Origin: Heloderma charlesbogerti
Taxonomy: Eukaryota > Chordata > Lepidosauria > Squamata > Helodermatidae
Assembly (NCBI GenBank): GCA_026122225.1
Contig: JANEZZ010001677.1
Coordinates: forward strand, 124,001-188,000
Direction: 5' to 3'
DNA: 64,000 bases
The position numbers and the translations under genes were made by a program. Each line of letters begins with the position of its first letter. Within the stretch, counting starts at the first letter, position 1. Below are positions 53,701 to 64,000 of the stretch, piece after piece. The notes under the pieces were generated by a model that was not told the DNA's origin, ran no database searches, and saw only the letters and a program-made list of their open reading frames with translations.

Positions 53701-56700
53701 ACACAAAACACACACATTCATATTCTGAAAACACACACACACATTCATACTCTGAAACACAAACAGTCCTTCGAACACACACGCAAAACACACACACAGG
53801 ACAAAAAGACACAGAGGTTAAAACACACACTCTCCAAATGCACAGTCACACAAAACACACACATTCATATTCTGAAAACACACACACACATTCATACTCT
53901 GACACACAAACAGTCCTTCGAACACACACGCAAAACACACACACAGGACAAAAAGACACAGAGGTTAAAACACACACTCTCCAAATGCACAGTCACACAA
54001 AACACACACATTCATACTCTGAAAACACACACACACATTCATACTCTGACACACAAACAGTCCTTCGAACACACACGCAAAACACACACACAGGACAAAA
54101 AGACACAGAGGTTAAAACACACACTCTCCAAATGCACAGTCACACAAAACACACACATTCATATTCTGAAAACACACACACACATTCATACTCTGAAACA
54201 CAAACAGTCCTTCGAACACACACGCAAAACACACACACAGGACAAAAAGACACAGAGGTTAAAACACACACTCTCCAAATGCACAGTCACACAAAACACA
54301 CACATTCATATTCTGAAAACACACACACACATTCATACTCTGACACACAAACAGTCCTTCGAACACACACGCAAAACACACACACAGGACAAAAAGACAC
54401 AGAAGTTAAAACACACATTCTCAAAATGCACAGTCACACAAAACACACACATTCATATTCTGAAAACACACACACACATTCATACTCTGAAAAACAGTCA
54501 TTAGAACACACACACAAAACACACACACAGGACAAAAAGACACAGAGATTAAAACACACACTCTCAAAATGCACAGTCACACAAAACACACACATTCATA
54601 TTCTGAAAACACACACACACATTCATACTCTGAAACACAAACAGTCCTTCGAACACACACGCAAAACACACACACAGGACAAAAAGACACAGAGGTTAAA
54701 ACACACACCCTCCAAATGCACAGTCACACAAAACACACACATTCATACTCTGAAAACACACACACACATTCATACTCTGAAACACAAACAGTCCTTCGAA
54801 CACACACGCAAAACACACACACAGGACAAAAAGACACAGAGGTTAAAACACACACCCTCCAAATGCACAGTCACACAAAACACACACATTCATATTCTGA
54901 AAACACACACACACATTCATACTCTGACACACAAACAGTCCTTCGAACACACACGCAAAACACACACACAGGACAAAAAGACACAGAGGTTAAAACACAC
55001 ACTCTCCAAATGCACAGTCACACAAAACACACACATTCATATTCTGAAAAAGATGGCAAACGCGCGCACGCACGCACGCACGCACACACACGTACACACA
55101 CATTCCAACTATCTACTTGCAAGGAAGAGGGCGTTCATGTTAATGCCAGGGCGTTAAAGGGAGTTTTCCTCCCATTTTAAATAGTGAGCATAGGGCAGGG
55201 GGCAATAAGGATCAGGACCGTGGAAGGGGCACAGGGTTAAAGCCCCTCTCCCCCACCTCATGACCCTGATCCGGTTCCCCACCACCACCTGCCCCTGCAA
55301 GTTCTCTTTTTTAAAAAACAGCCACGCAAGGACCCAAAGATGTCAATAACATCACATCTAATTTCGCCAATGGGCCCTCCGGAAAGAAAAAGGCAGTGCA
55401 CGGTGGGATTTGTGACAGACGCCGGAGGTGGCAACAGGCTGACCTTGACCCGCTCCAGCTTTTCCCCGGCAGCGCTGAGCGCGACTTCGGCGTAGTACTC
55501 CACGTGGGAGACCCGGTAGCAGGCCTCTCGCAGCGCGCAGCTCCCCAGCGTCCGGACCACACGGTGCCCATGGGCACTCCTCAGCAGGACCGAGTCAAAT
55601 TCCGTGGGCACGCAAAAGAGCCCGTCTGGAAAGAGATGGGCCAGGCGGGGTTGGGGAGAGAATTTCCGCCATCCCATAATACAGCGTGGTACTCCTGCAC
55701 ACTTAGAGCTCCTTGCATCCTGGGGAAATATGCCTCAAACCCTCAGCAACGCCCCATGGAAATGACACACACTTTTCTGTATTGCACTTATTGGTTAGTG
55801 TTGTCCGTGCATGTGCTGCTGTTACTGTTTGCAGGGCCAGCATCAACGGTCGCCGTAGCTGGGCACGCGCCAAGGGCCCGCACCCCAGCAGGGGCCGACC
55901 GACAGGAGCCCCCTGGGGTCGCTCCTCCTCGCCCCCCTTGCAACCTGCTTGTTCGCCTGCCTCTCGCTCTGGAAAAGACAACGGAGGTGGTGAGGTCCCA
56001 GCTTTGGTCCCCCGCAGCATCTCCAGGCCATGCTGGGAAAGACCCCCTGCCTGAAACACTGGAGAGCCGCTGCTGCCAGTCAGTGCAGACAGTACTGGGC
56101 TAGATGGACCCAGGATCTGATTCAGTCTAAGGCAGCTTCCTAAGTTCCTATCCATCCAATAGGCCCCTTGCTGGACTAAACCTCACCAATCCCATGTTCT
56201 TATTGAAACCAGCCCTTTCTTCGAAAACATGAGGACTGGTAACTCGCTTTATTTTAGCAACTTGCTTACCTTCGGAACGTGGTGGACTGGAGCACGTGCC
56301 GACATCCACAGTCCGTTCCAGAGGGGAGTCTGGAAAGAAGGTTTTCAGGGCTGGGGAGCGGAGGCATTCATGGGGGTTTGCACCGCACTGGCAGCCCTGA
56401 ATCACCTCCACCTGTTGGGCGCCTTCGAGGAGGAGAAGCTCCTCCACCCGGATGCTGCTGGGCTCACAGCGGTAGCCTGGCGGGCAGGAACGCTCTGATC
56501 CGGCCGCGGGTTCCAGTCCAGCCGGCAGTCTCGAGAGCCTGTCCTGCCGCTGTACAGGAGGATGAGGTAAGAGATGCTGAAAAGCGCAACAGGAGTATCC
56601 AAACGCCCAGGTGACCCTCCGCAAACTGGGTGTTCCAACCCTAACTACGAGGAGCAGCAAGCAAACCCCCATAATACAGATAATTGTGTGTGTGTGTGGG

Positions 56701-57596
56701 TGGGGGAGCTTTAACCTTGCCCCCCTCCCTCCCCAGTGATCCTGATGCAGCCAAGATTGCTGACTCTGCGCTGCTGCATTGAACTGGTGGATTGGGATCC
56801 ACGAATGGGCTGCAGCATGACCGCCATGCATGTTTCGGCTGACGGCGGACCCCAGGACTGGAAAGGCTGGCGTGTTTTGGGCTGGCCGGCACCCACAGCT
56901 AGCAGAATTGGGCAGCTGGCTGGGGCAGCTTGGCAGGGTCAAGCTGCCACTTGAATGTCCCACAATGCTCCCCTGGGGCATCGCTTTGGGGCATTATGGG
57001 AAATTTAAATGGGGCCCCCTGCCCAGCCGCCCAGCGCTGCCGACTGCCACAACTGCTCTGCAAGCTTACTAAAGGGGCGTGCCCACCAGGGGGAACTTTG
57101 CCCGGGGGGCCCTCAAACCTGGCGGCATCCCTGACTGTGGCTTGTGGGGTTCCCGCAGACAGCTGGCTGGCCGTGGGAGAAACAGGAGTCTCAACTAGAT
57201 GGCTACCTTTCCCCAGCCTGTAGCCTTAGGTCTGATCCAGTAAGGCTGCTCCAATGTTCTGGCTGCGATGCCATGAGCATCTAATCTGGATCTTCCTGAG
57301 GCACAGACAGAGCTGCGGCCAGGCTCTCCCTGTCCAGGAAAGCTCATGGCCAGCACACCAGCAAGCCAATAAACCCCGCATGTTGCTTTTGAGTCCGTGC
57401 GCCTAGGGTCAGGTTGCGCGTCTGTCCAACCAGAGGAACCAGCTGGTCCTCACCTTCTTGGTTCGAAGGAAGTCGAGCATGGAGGCTTGCTTGGAGAGGC
57501 CAGAGAAGATGGGAGCGTGGGGGTTAATCCTCTGGCGACCACTGCAATGGGTCCCACACAGGCCCACGTCGACCCTTACAGGGCTGCCGGAGAGAT
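47787..57596 (-). CDS. PNHD: Pinhead-like secreted cysteine-rich protein (5' end not resolved)
   Basis: Exons on minus: 57596-57454 (VRVDVGLCGTHC to DFLRTKK), 56549-56270 (SCPPGYRCEPSSIRVEELLL, VIQGCQCGANPHECLRSP, VDVGTCSSPP), 55625-55444 (GLFCVPTEFDSVLLR, LGSCALREACYRVSHVEYYA) and a last exon from 47930 or 47927 (TQDKCPIWAEGVSGRC to the end IQTCKCGA, stop 47789-47787). Phases agree at each junction, giving about 249 residues without the N-terminus. The donor at 55444/55443 (AAG/GTCAGC) is weak, and the last exon has tandem acceptors. The repeated VDVGxC motif and C-terminal CKCG suggest a cystine-rich extracellular factor. The name rests mainly on position: Pinhead is ADMP's tandem neighbour in other chordates. 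I do not have the reference protein to compare. Confidence 0.62.
48405..48715 (+). mobile_element. BovB (RTE) LINE 3' fragment, plus orientation
   Basis: AAATCAACCCTGAGTGCTCA, TGAAATATTTTGGCCACCGA, GAGATGGCTGGACAGCATCA and GGGTCACGAAGAGTCGGACC run in the BovB sense direction, ending ACTGAACGACTGAACAACAA. It encodes the BovB C-terminal segment WLDSITDAMDMDLSTLRERA. In the last intron of the Pinhead-like gene. Confidence 0.9.
49597..49665. repeat. (AAAAG)n / (AGAGA)n microsatellite
   Basis: GAAAAGAAAAGAAAAGAAAA followed by AGAGAAGAGAAGAGAAG, immediately before the CA-rich minisatellite. Confidence 0.95.
49735..55050. repeat. 5.3-kb CA-rich minisatellite with higher-order structure
   Basis: Basic unit about 147 bases (landmarks ATTCATATTCTGAAAACAC, CAAACAGTCCTTCGAACAC, GGACAAAAAGACACAGAGG, CCAAATGCACAGTCACAC), with shortened forms of about 120 and 116 bases. 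Successive ATGCACAG landmarks at 49846, 49993, 50140, 50256, 50403, 50550, 50666 and 50786 show spacings of 147, 147, 116, 147, 147, 116 and 120. A larger block is duplicated: rare variants (AAAAACACACAGAGG at 50994 and about 52127; CAGATGTTAAAAC at about 51294 and 52428; TTCGGACACACACG at about 51662 and 52796) recur about 1133 bases apart. Sits in the last intron of the Pinhead-like gene. Confidence 0.95.
55051..55105. repeat. Alternating purine-pyrimidine CGCA/CACA tract
   Basis: CGCGCGCACGCACGCACGCA then CACACACACGTACACACACA: alternating purine-pyrimidine sequence able in principle to form Z-DNA, at the edge of the minisatellite. Confidence 0.8.
55855..56158 (+). repeat. Interspersed repeat plus tRNA-SINE 3' end
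   Basis: 55855-55985 (GACCGACAGGAGCCCCCTGG, CTTGCAACCTGCTTGTTCGC) recurs in reverse at about 62465-62590. It is followed by a plus-strand SINE 3' end (GGAGAGCCGCTGCTGCCAGT, CTGGGCTAGATGGACCCAGG, AAGGCAGCTTCCTAAGTTCC) at 55990-56158. Confidence 0.6.
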
Positions 57597-57779
57597 CTGG
57601 GGGGGTGGGGGTAGTGGGGCAAGCCAAACAAATGGAAATGCTCAGACATAAGGGCCACGCATTTCATGCCTTTAAAGCAGCAAATGAATTGTGGGTCTGA
57701 AAAGTACATCTTTCCAGCATGTATTTCCATTTTCTCCCAATAACTGGTTCTCCGCCCCGCCAGGGAAAAAAAAAAAAAA

Positions 57780-58350
57780 TTAAGACCAATTTCTCATCGT
57801 TTATCTGTTCAGCAACATTTTTTATCGTGTGTCTATTGGACACCGCAACATCTCTTCGAAAAGGAAGGCTGTAATTTGGCTAATTGCTGGCAGTGCAATA
57901 CAGCCAATGTTAGACATAGGTTTTGGCGACGTCCAGCAGTTGCTTCTTTTGTGGGGGAGGCTATTGCACAGATACATTTTGCACTGGAACAGTCTGTAAT
58001 ATCCACTGATGCACATGCTCTTTTAAATTATTAACCGGCTTTGTGGAAATTAAGCCAGCATAAAGAGTTCTGCACACCCTTCAGATGACTGATTTTATTT
58101 ATTATATTATTTATTATAGAAATGACATACATACATACATAAATAAATAAATAAATAAATAAATAAATTCAGATGACTAAAAGACTGATATTACAGTATT
58201 GGAAGGCTAAACATTGACCTCCTCTAATGCAATGGATTGAGGACCTTACAACGCTTTCAATATTTGAACGGGTGGCGTATAGACGCCACCTCCAAATGGT
58301 TACGTATGTGGACATCTGATCCATTTTTGTTGAAGCCCATGTACAATTGC
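57780..58350 (+). mobile_element. L1-type LINE 3' fragment
   Basis: Decayed C-terminal L1 ORF2: around 58195-58310 it reads, with stops, LKYWKAKH and MQWIEDLTTLSIFERVAYRR. This parallels the QWTEDITTLAIFEKVVYRHH region at about 18525-18600 in the larger L1. It is followed by (AAAT)n-like and (GT)n tracts. Confidence 0.75.
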
Positions 58351-59278
58351 TAGAAAGTTTGTGTGTGTGTGTGTGTGTATATATGCACATCTCATATGCA
58401 TCCATTGCTACGGATATATACAAATTCAAGTAGGTATATCTAAAAAAGAAGCCTCAAAAATAATTAAAAAAAAAATGGTAATGATCCTGATTGGCTCAAA
58501 TTTGATGGGATTGCGGCCAGAGGCTCAGACGAGACATGACTTGAGTCCCGTTCTTGGCATGATCCCACCCGCACAAGAATATAAGCCATATTAGTTGTTT
58601 GTATGCTTTTTTATTGTCTTAATGGCATTAAGAAGCTGTCCTGGGAGCTTGGCTGATGGGTGGTGTAAAAATATCTATAAAATCAGTCCATTATGAGAAA
58701 GAAAGACTTCAGATTAAGCCCTCAGGCACAACGGGCGTGACGACTGCAATCCTTGCAATTGTCACTGCAATCGACTGCAAATTCCCTAATGCCAAGGTGG
58801 TAAGATGCTGTACTTTAAATGGAAAGACAGCTGAGGAAATTGGAGGAGGGGTGTGGGTCCTTCATTGGGGGGGGGGAAAAAAAGGTGAGAGACCACCCTA
58901 GTTTTGCAGGAATTACCGGCTCTTCGATTAGCAGACAGTGGGAGAGAGGAAACAGAGGTGCTTATCTGCATAGAAGCAAACAGACAAAGGCTCTAATTTG
59001 GGGGGAGGGCGTTGGGGGGATGCAGCGGTGGGCAGGCAAACAGGTCACTGAACGAGAGCCTTGCACCAACAGCTGCTCGTTCAGGTGTGTGTGCAGATGC
59101 AATGGAACCCCCCATCCCTACCCCCGCCCTATAAATATTAGGTGACATATTTTACATATGTGTAAATATGGCAAGCGGTATATAAGATGACGATGGTAGC
59201 CCCTAGGTGGACAGGCCCTCTTTTCGTTCGCCTTCCGGAGGGAACTAAGAGTCTTGACACCCAAAAAGGGCCCCCAAC

Positions 59279-59359
59279 CAGATCGCAGTGACCCACGGCT
59301 GAGTTCCAGCTTCCTATGCTGTTCACACCAGATCCCCCCCTCATCCAAAATGTCAGCAC
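59279..59359 (-). other. Possible Pinhead-like or unrelated exon (weak)
   Basis: A good acceptor (CTGTTCTTTCCAG) at 59360-59372 is followed by an 81-base open segment ending at a GTTGGG donor. Read in phase 1 (ADILDEGGIWCEQHRKLELS) it would fit before the exon at 57596. The donor is poor and there is no family evidence. Confidence 0.15.
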
Positions 59360-60009
59360 CTGGAAAGAACAGCCAGGGATGCTTCATATCCGAGGCCGGA
59401 TTCTGTGTAAGTTGCCTCCCTCCAAACAATGAGGCCAAATTCACACTTGATTCTTAAGTAGGCTTTTGCATTTCCTGCAACTGCAGATGTTGGAGGAACA
59501 AAGTTCAGACTTTCTCAGCAGCTCCTGGCTTTTGCTTCCTGTCCCTGTTCACACATGCACCCAAATGAGAGAGGCCCAACATTTTCATCCCATGAATGGT
59601 GTTTTTTTTTTAAAACTGGTTGGTGCTGATGATTTCTTGTTTATGTTTTTAATGCATTCATTTGTTACGTTCTGCCTTAATGAAGCTTTTGTTTCTAGTC
59701 TGGATGTTATTGTTAGCTGACTTGAGCACCATTTTTGGGCGGAGAGGTGGGATGTAAAACAAACAGATTAATGTCCATGCGCAAGAACAGGGAAAGAAGA
59801 CCTGGACCAGCTTTACTGACATGAAAAGCGTCCGTTTCAAATTATTTATTCTCCTGAGCATTTGACTGACGGTGTATTCGACTGCCCCTTCCCGATCTAT
59901 GTTAATTTTATCATTTAAAAAAAGGAAATTCAAAAACAGACAAATGTGCCCTGTATGACACAGCACATAAAATCAACAATTAAAATGTTACACACATATC
60001 GGACGTAAC

Positions 60010-60850
60010 ACAGACGTTCCCCAACCTGGTGTCCTTGGGAACTTTTGCACTTCAACTCCCAACATGGCCAATGGCAAAGAATGCTGGGAGTTGTAGGTCA
60101 AAACATCTGGGGTTTGGATCCATAAGAACCTCAGAAGAGCCCTGCCGGTTCAGACCAAGAGTCCATCTAGTCCAGCATTCTGTTCACACAGTGGCCAACC
60201 AGCTGCCCACAGGAAGCCCACGAGCAGGGCATGAGTGCAACAGCACCCTCCCACCCATGTTCCCCAGCGAGTGGTGTGCACAGGCACACTGCCTCTGATA
60301 TTGGAGGTAGCATAGAGCCACCAGGAGCAGCAGCCACGGATAGCCTTCTCCTCCAGGAATTTGTCAGATTTAAGCTGGATCAATTCTTTTCACAGAGGGA
60401 GACGTAGCTTGGAAAAAAGGAGGCTAAGGGGAGACACGACAGAGGTGTACAAAATTATGCCTGATGTGGAGAAAGTGGACAGGGAGGCATTTTTCTCCCT
60501 CTCTCAAAATACTAGAACCCAGCGGGGTCATCCCGTGAATCTGATGGGTGGGAGATTCAGGACAGATAAAGGGAAGGACATCTTCACACAGCACATAGCG
60601 AAAACTACGGAACTCTCTTCCCCAAGACATAGGGACAGACACCAATTTGGACAGCCTTAATTAATTAATTAATTAATTACATTTACACCCTGCCTTTTTT
60701 CCTCTTGCAAAGAACCCACGGCGGCTCACATGACCCTCCCGCTCTCCATTTTATCTTCACAACAACCCTGTGAGGTAGGTGAGGCTCAGAGTCAGGGACT
60801 GGCCCAAAGGCACCCGGCAAATGCTACTGCCAGTATCAGAGCTAGTATGC
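60010..60850. repeat. Cluster of squamate interspersed repeats
   Basis: Fold-back element (60010-60120), the GTCCATCTAGTCCAGCATTC repeat (60125-60350), CR1-like text (60395-60660: GGAGGCTAAGGGGAGACACG, ACAGAGGTGTACAAAATTAT, CTTCACACAGCACATAGCGA), (TTAA)n (60657-60680) and a reversed Sauria-like SINE (60680-60850). Confidence 0.6.
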
Positions 60851-61264
60851 CTATTTATTTTATTTATTTACAAAGTTTATATACCGCTCCACATCTAAAC
60901 AGATTCCGGACCAGTGAAGATAAGAATAAGACCACTATGTACACCATTTGCTGGGGAACATGGGTGGGAGGGTGCTGTTGCACTCATGTCCTGCTTGTGG
61001 GTTTTGCTGGTTGGCGATTATGAACAGAATGCTGGACTAGATGGACCCTCGGACTGATCCAGCAGGACTCTTCTGATGTACTTACAACTTCACTGCTCCC
61101 TTTCCTACAGAGGCCCTTCCAGCCTGGAAGAGGAGATCCCCAAACGTCAGGTGGAGGGATGTTCCAGGAGCAAAACCTTCCTCTTGAGGAAGGCAGAACC
61201 TGGATCCAGTTCAGAGAGGGCCCCAGAATGGGGGAACCTGATGCAACACATACGATATTTCACT

Positions 61265-61430
61265 TAGACTGCAATCCTATATCCACGTTCCTGGGAGGAA
61301 GTCCAATTCAATTACTTCTGAGTAATACACTGGATTGTGCAACAAGGCTACAGTCCTATACCCACTTACCTGGGAGCAGGCCCCTTTGAACTCAGTGGTA
61401 CTTACTTGTGAGTAGGTGTGTGTGGGTTAA
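61265..61430. repeat. Squamate repeat with repeated ACCTGGGAG segments
   Basis: Two tandem related pieces (CTGCAATCCTATATCCACGT and CTACAGTCCTATACCCACTT, each followed by a CCTGGGAG(C/G)A block), ending TGTGAGTAGGTGTG. Same family at 34040-34200, 34365-34430 and 62895-62960. Confidence 0.55.
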
Positions 61431-62085
61431 CGTGGCCAAAGTATATGAAACAAAGAGAAAGATAATATAAGGGGAATAAGAGATAGGGTTGTATATTCTC
61501 ATGGGTATTCAATTTATGAATCAACGCCACTTTTCAATAAACGTATCCGGTGAGCGTCTTTCTTGAAATCTTTTATACAGTACAAGTTTGTTAAAAACAA
61601 AACAAAGCCAAATTTACAGATTACAAAAGATTTAAAGAAATCCCAGATAAATGGATTGAAAAGTGGATTAGTAAATCCTTCGAACATTAATTATCGTGTT
61701 AATGAGCGTTTGACTGGACCAAGGCATTGAAAAAGATTTATTTACGATATTTATATATCGCTCCATATGCAGAACAGATTTCTATTTGATTTGCTCCTTG
61801 CATGTTCTATTTGTATTTATTTATGATTGATTGATTGGATTTATACTCCGCCTTTCCACCCCAGAAATGGGGCTCAAGACAACTCTTGACATGTTTATTG
61901 ATTGGGGGGTCAGCTCTGAATTTTTCTGCTTAGATCGTTTTGTTCACCGCAGCCGCCTCAAAGTCTTTTCTTTTTTCTTTTACAGCAGCAGGGTGGAACA
62001 TACATCAAAAAAACAAAAACCAACACGGCGTGAAGGAAGGAAAGGCGAGGGAGAGCGGTCCAAGAGGGCCGGGCCGTTCACTCAC

Positions 62086-62181
62086 CGCGTCCAACGTAAA
62101 CGTAGTGCGCTCGCCTCCTGCAGCATCCGTGCTCAGCAAAGAGGTTCCGCCCCCCTTGAGGCCGGCTGGCGGCTCCAGCAC
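62086..62181 (-). other. PNHD: Candidate upstream exon of the Pinhead-like gene
   Basis: On minus, a strong donor (GCG then GTGAGT, intron from 62085 down) ends an open segment containing NLFAEHGCCRRRAHYVYVGR. It ends in phase 1, which fits the exon at 57596 exactly (codon completed to D, giving GRDLSGSPV). An acceptor after AAG at 62182-62184 would make a 96-base phase 1-1 exon. A better-looking acceptor at 62216 opens a different frame (CNLALCGLRPKVLEPPAGLK to TFTLDA, phase 0), which does not fit the next exon. The signal-peptide exon would lie farther right. Confidence 0.35.
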
Positions 62182-62454
62182 CTTGGGTCGCAAACCACAA
62201 AGTGCCAGGTTACATCTGGGCAGCGCTTAGAAAGAGAAACTCAGAGCCATCAAGGAAAGCAAGAGGAACGTGGGCTGAACGCTGCCAGCTCTGGGTTATG
62301 GGGGGCCCTGGGGCGAGACCCCCACAACAGACCGCCTCCCTCAGTGGGTCTCCCTTCTCACTGCCATTGGCGCCAGCTCCTCCTCCTCTCCATTGCTTGC
62401 TTGGCAGGCAGAGAGCCTGGGGACAAGGACGCCGCGGCACCTCCTGTTCCTTCT

Positions 62455-62900
62455 TCCCACTACCACCATTGTCTGAGCCAGAGCGAGAGGCAGGTGAACC
62501 AGCAGGTTGCAATGGAGAAGAGGAGCAACTCCGGGGGGCTCTTGCCGGTGGGCCCCTGCTGGGGCGGCGGCTGTCAGCAGGTGCCCAACCATGCCTACCC
62601 TAGGTGCGGACTCCAGGGCTCAGGCTGGCCAACCCTGAGCTTCAGCACAGGCAACAACCTTATGCATTGCCCGCAAACGCTCGCTCCTGCAGGCAGACTG
62701 TTCCCTAGATCAGCCGCTTAGCTAGGGCAGCCCTATTGGCGGGGCAGGTAGCTGCTAAGGAGAGGGCCTTTTCGGTGCTGGCACCCTGGTTGTGGAACGC
62801 CCACCCCAGAGACACTCACCTGGTGCCTACATTATGGTCTTTTCAATGCCAGGTGAAGAGGTTTTTATTCCCCCAGGAGCTTTCGTCTTGTAGCCTACAA
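62455..62900. repeat. Interspersed repeats (reverse copy of 55855-55985; copy of the 12345/20200 family)
   Basis: 62465-62590 is the reverse of the segment at 55855-55985. 62745-62900 contains GGGCCTTTTCGGTGCTGGCA, TGGTTGTGGAACGCCCACCC and TCAATGCCAGGTGAAGAGG, as at 20250-20355. Confidence 0.55.
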
Positions 62901-64000
62901 TCCTATAACCACTTACCTGGGAGCAAGCCCTGCTAAGCTTCTGAGCAGACACGAATGGGATTGCACTGCTAATTGCTTAGCTTTTTAAAATATATATATC
63001 TTAGGGCACAATTCTATGCATATTTAGACGGAGAAAAGTCCTACAACTCCCAGCATGCCCCAGCCAGCAATAATTGTTTGCTTTTAAGGTGCCACAGGAC
63101 ATGTCGTTTGCTGCTGCAACAGCATGATTTATTGGAATTTATTTACTGCCCCCCCTCCCCTTTGATGCGGGAAGGCTTTGGTTACTCAGTGCTAAAAACT
63201 GCCAAGGGTTTCTCGAACATAAACAGAATTCCTTCCAGTTCAGGCCAAAGCGGTTCCAAGTAGTCCAGCTCTGTGTTTGCAACAGGGGCTAGCCAAATGC
63301 CCCCATGGGAAGGCCACAAACAGGACATGAAAGCAATAACCTCTCCCCACCCCACCGGCTGTTGCCCACAATATCAAATAGTATTCTGAGGTAGGCTGCT
63401 TCTGCCTGTGGAAGCTCCATTAAATTCCCAGGCCCAATAGCCACGGGCAGGTCACGCGTTTCACCCACCTGCTCCGGAAGCCACGTAATCCACAGGCAGC
63501 AACGGCCAAGATACAATGGCGACAAGGTAAGTAGTAACAAAAATGTAACACAGGGACTGCTAAAAGGGAGAGCAGCGGCTGATTTAAGAGTCACCTAAGA
63601 GCACCAATATGGCAACAGGTGAATACGATGGCGTTTGCTTCTGCCGACCTGATGCCAAATGCATTGGCTTGGGCATAAGCACCATTTTGTTATAGAAAAG
63701 GATAATATGCATATTTAAAAGTAAACCTGATGCAAGGAGCATCTCTGATCATGCACACGCCTAGCTAGCTGCCCCCTGAATACAAAACGTCTTTAAAAAA
63801 AAATAAGGATGCTCCAGCAACCAGCATCCGCCCTGCTGGATGGCAGCCCTGGTGCTCTTTCGGTGGCCCTTTTGGGGGGCTCTAGGGCCCCGGATTTCAG
63901 CCCCGCCATCCTGCCCTAGCTGCCCCACTGGATTCAAGCAGCAAAACTGGCATCGAGCAGAAAGCGGGAGCCATTTCAAACCTGTGTTGACCTGCCCTGT
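62900..64000. other. Right end of window, repeat-derived, no gene seen
   Basis: Contains pieces of the families above (62895-62960, 63000-63070 and 63255-63475). I see no convincing exon, signal peptide or promoter, although the first exon of the Pinhead-like gene could lie here or beyond the window. Confidence 0.45.

Noticed and set aside
49576..55157. Very long open frames (up to 813 codons) rich in His, Thr and Ser
   Set aside because: Frames of the CA-rich minisatellite. The units are mostly multiples of three and lack stops. There is no signal, domain or promoter, and it lies in an intron on the opposite strand.

Overview
The window is nuclear DNA from a vertebrate, almost certainly a squamate reptile (lizard type). 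It holds spliced genes with CpG-island promoters. Between them lie transposon families typical of squamates: Sauria-type SINEs, BovB (RTE) LINE 3' ends, CR1 and L1 LINEs, 5S-rRNA-derived and tRNA-derived SINEs, and large simple-sequence and minisatellite arrays. No bacterial, organellar or viral gene is visible. The species cannot be fixed from sequence alone.

Layout. (1) 1-4940: first exon of RPS28 (minus strand), diverging from the complete four-exon NDUFA7 (plus strand) across a GC-rich promoter with repeated ZNF143/THAP11-like motifs. (2) 8.2-22.4 kb: CD320 (plus), the transcobalamin receptor. Intron 1 is interrupted by a 2.3 kb 29-bp minisatellite inside a SINE. The exon carrying three LDL-receptor class A modules is present twice, about 4.0 kb apart, with a decayed L1 between the copies. 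RPS28, NDUFA7 and CD320 are neighbours in other vertebrates, which supports all three calls. (3) 26.9-32.4 kb: a two-exon KCNV2 (Kv8.2)-like silent potassium-channel subunit (plus). (4) 35.3-42.5 kb: a complete five-exon ADMP (anti-dorsalizing morphogenetic protein, a BMP-family ligand) on minus. (5) 47.7-57.6 kb, probably extending to about 62.2 kb: exons of a secreted cysteine-rich protein on minus, best explained as Pinhead (PNHD), ADMP's tandem neighbour in other chordates. Its last intron holds a 5.3 kb CA-rich higher-order minisatellite.

How the genes relate. RPS28 and NDUFA7 are housekeeping genes of translation and respiratory complex I, sharing one promoter region. CD320 takes up cobalamin bound to transcobalamin. 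ADMP and Pinhead are secreted embryonic patterning factors, and the tandem head-to-tail layout (Pinhead upstream, about 5.4 kb apart, same strand) is the arrangement of most biological interest. The Kv8.2-like gene and ADMP are convergent. The rest is intronic or intergenic repeat-rich DNA.
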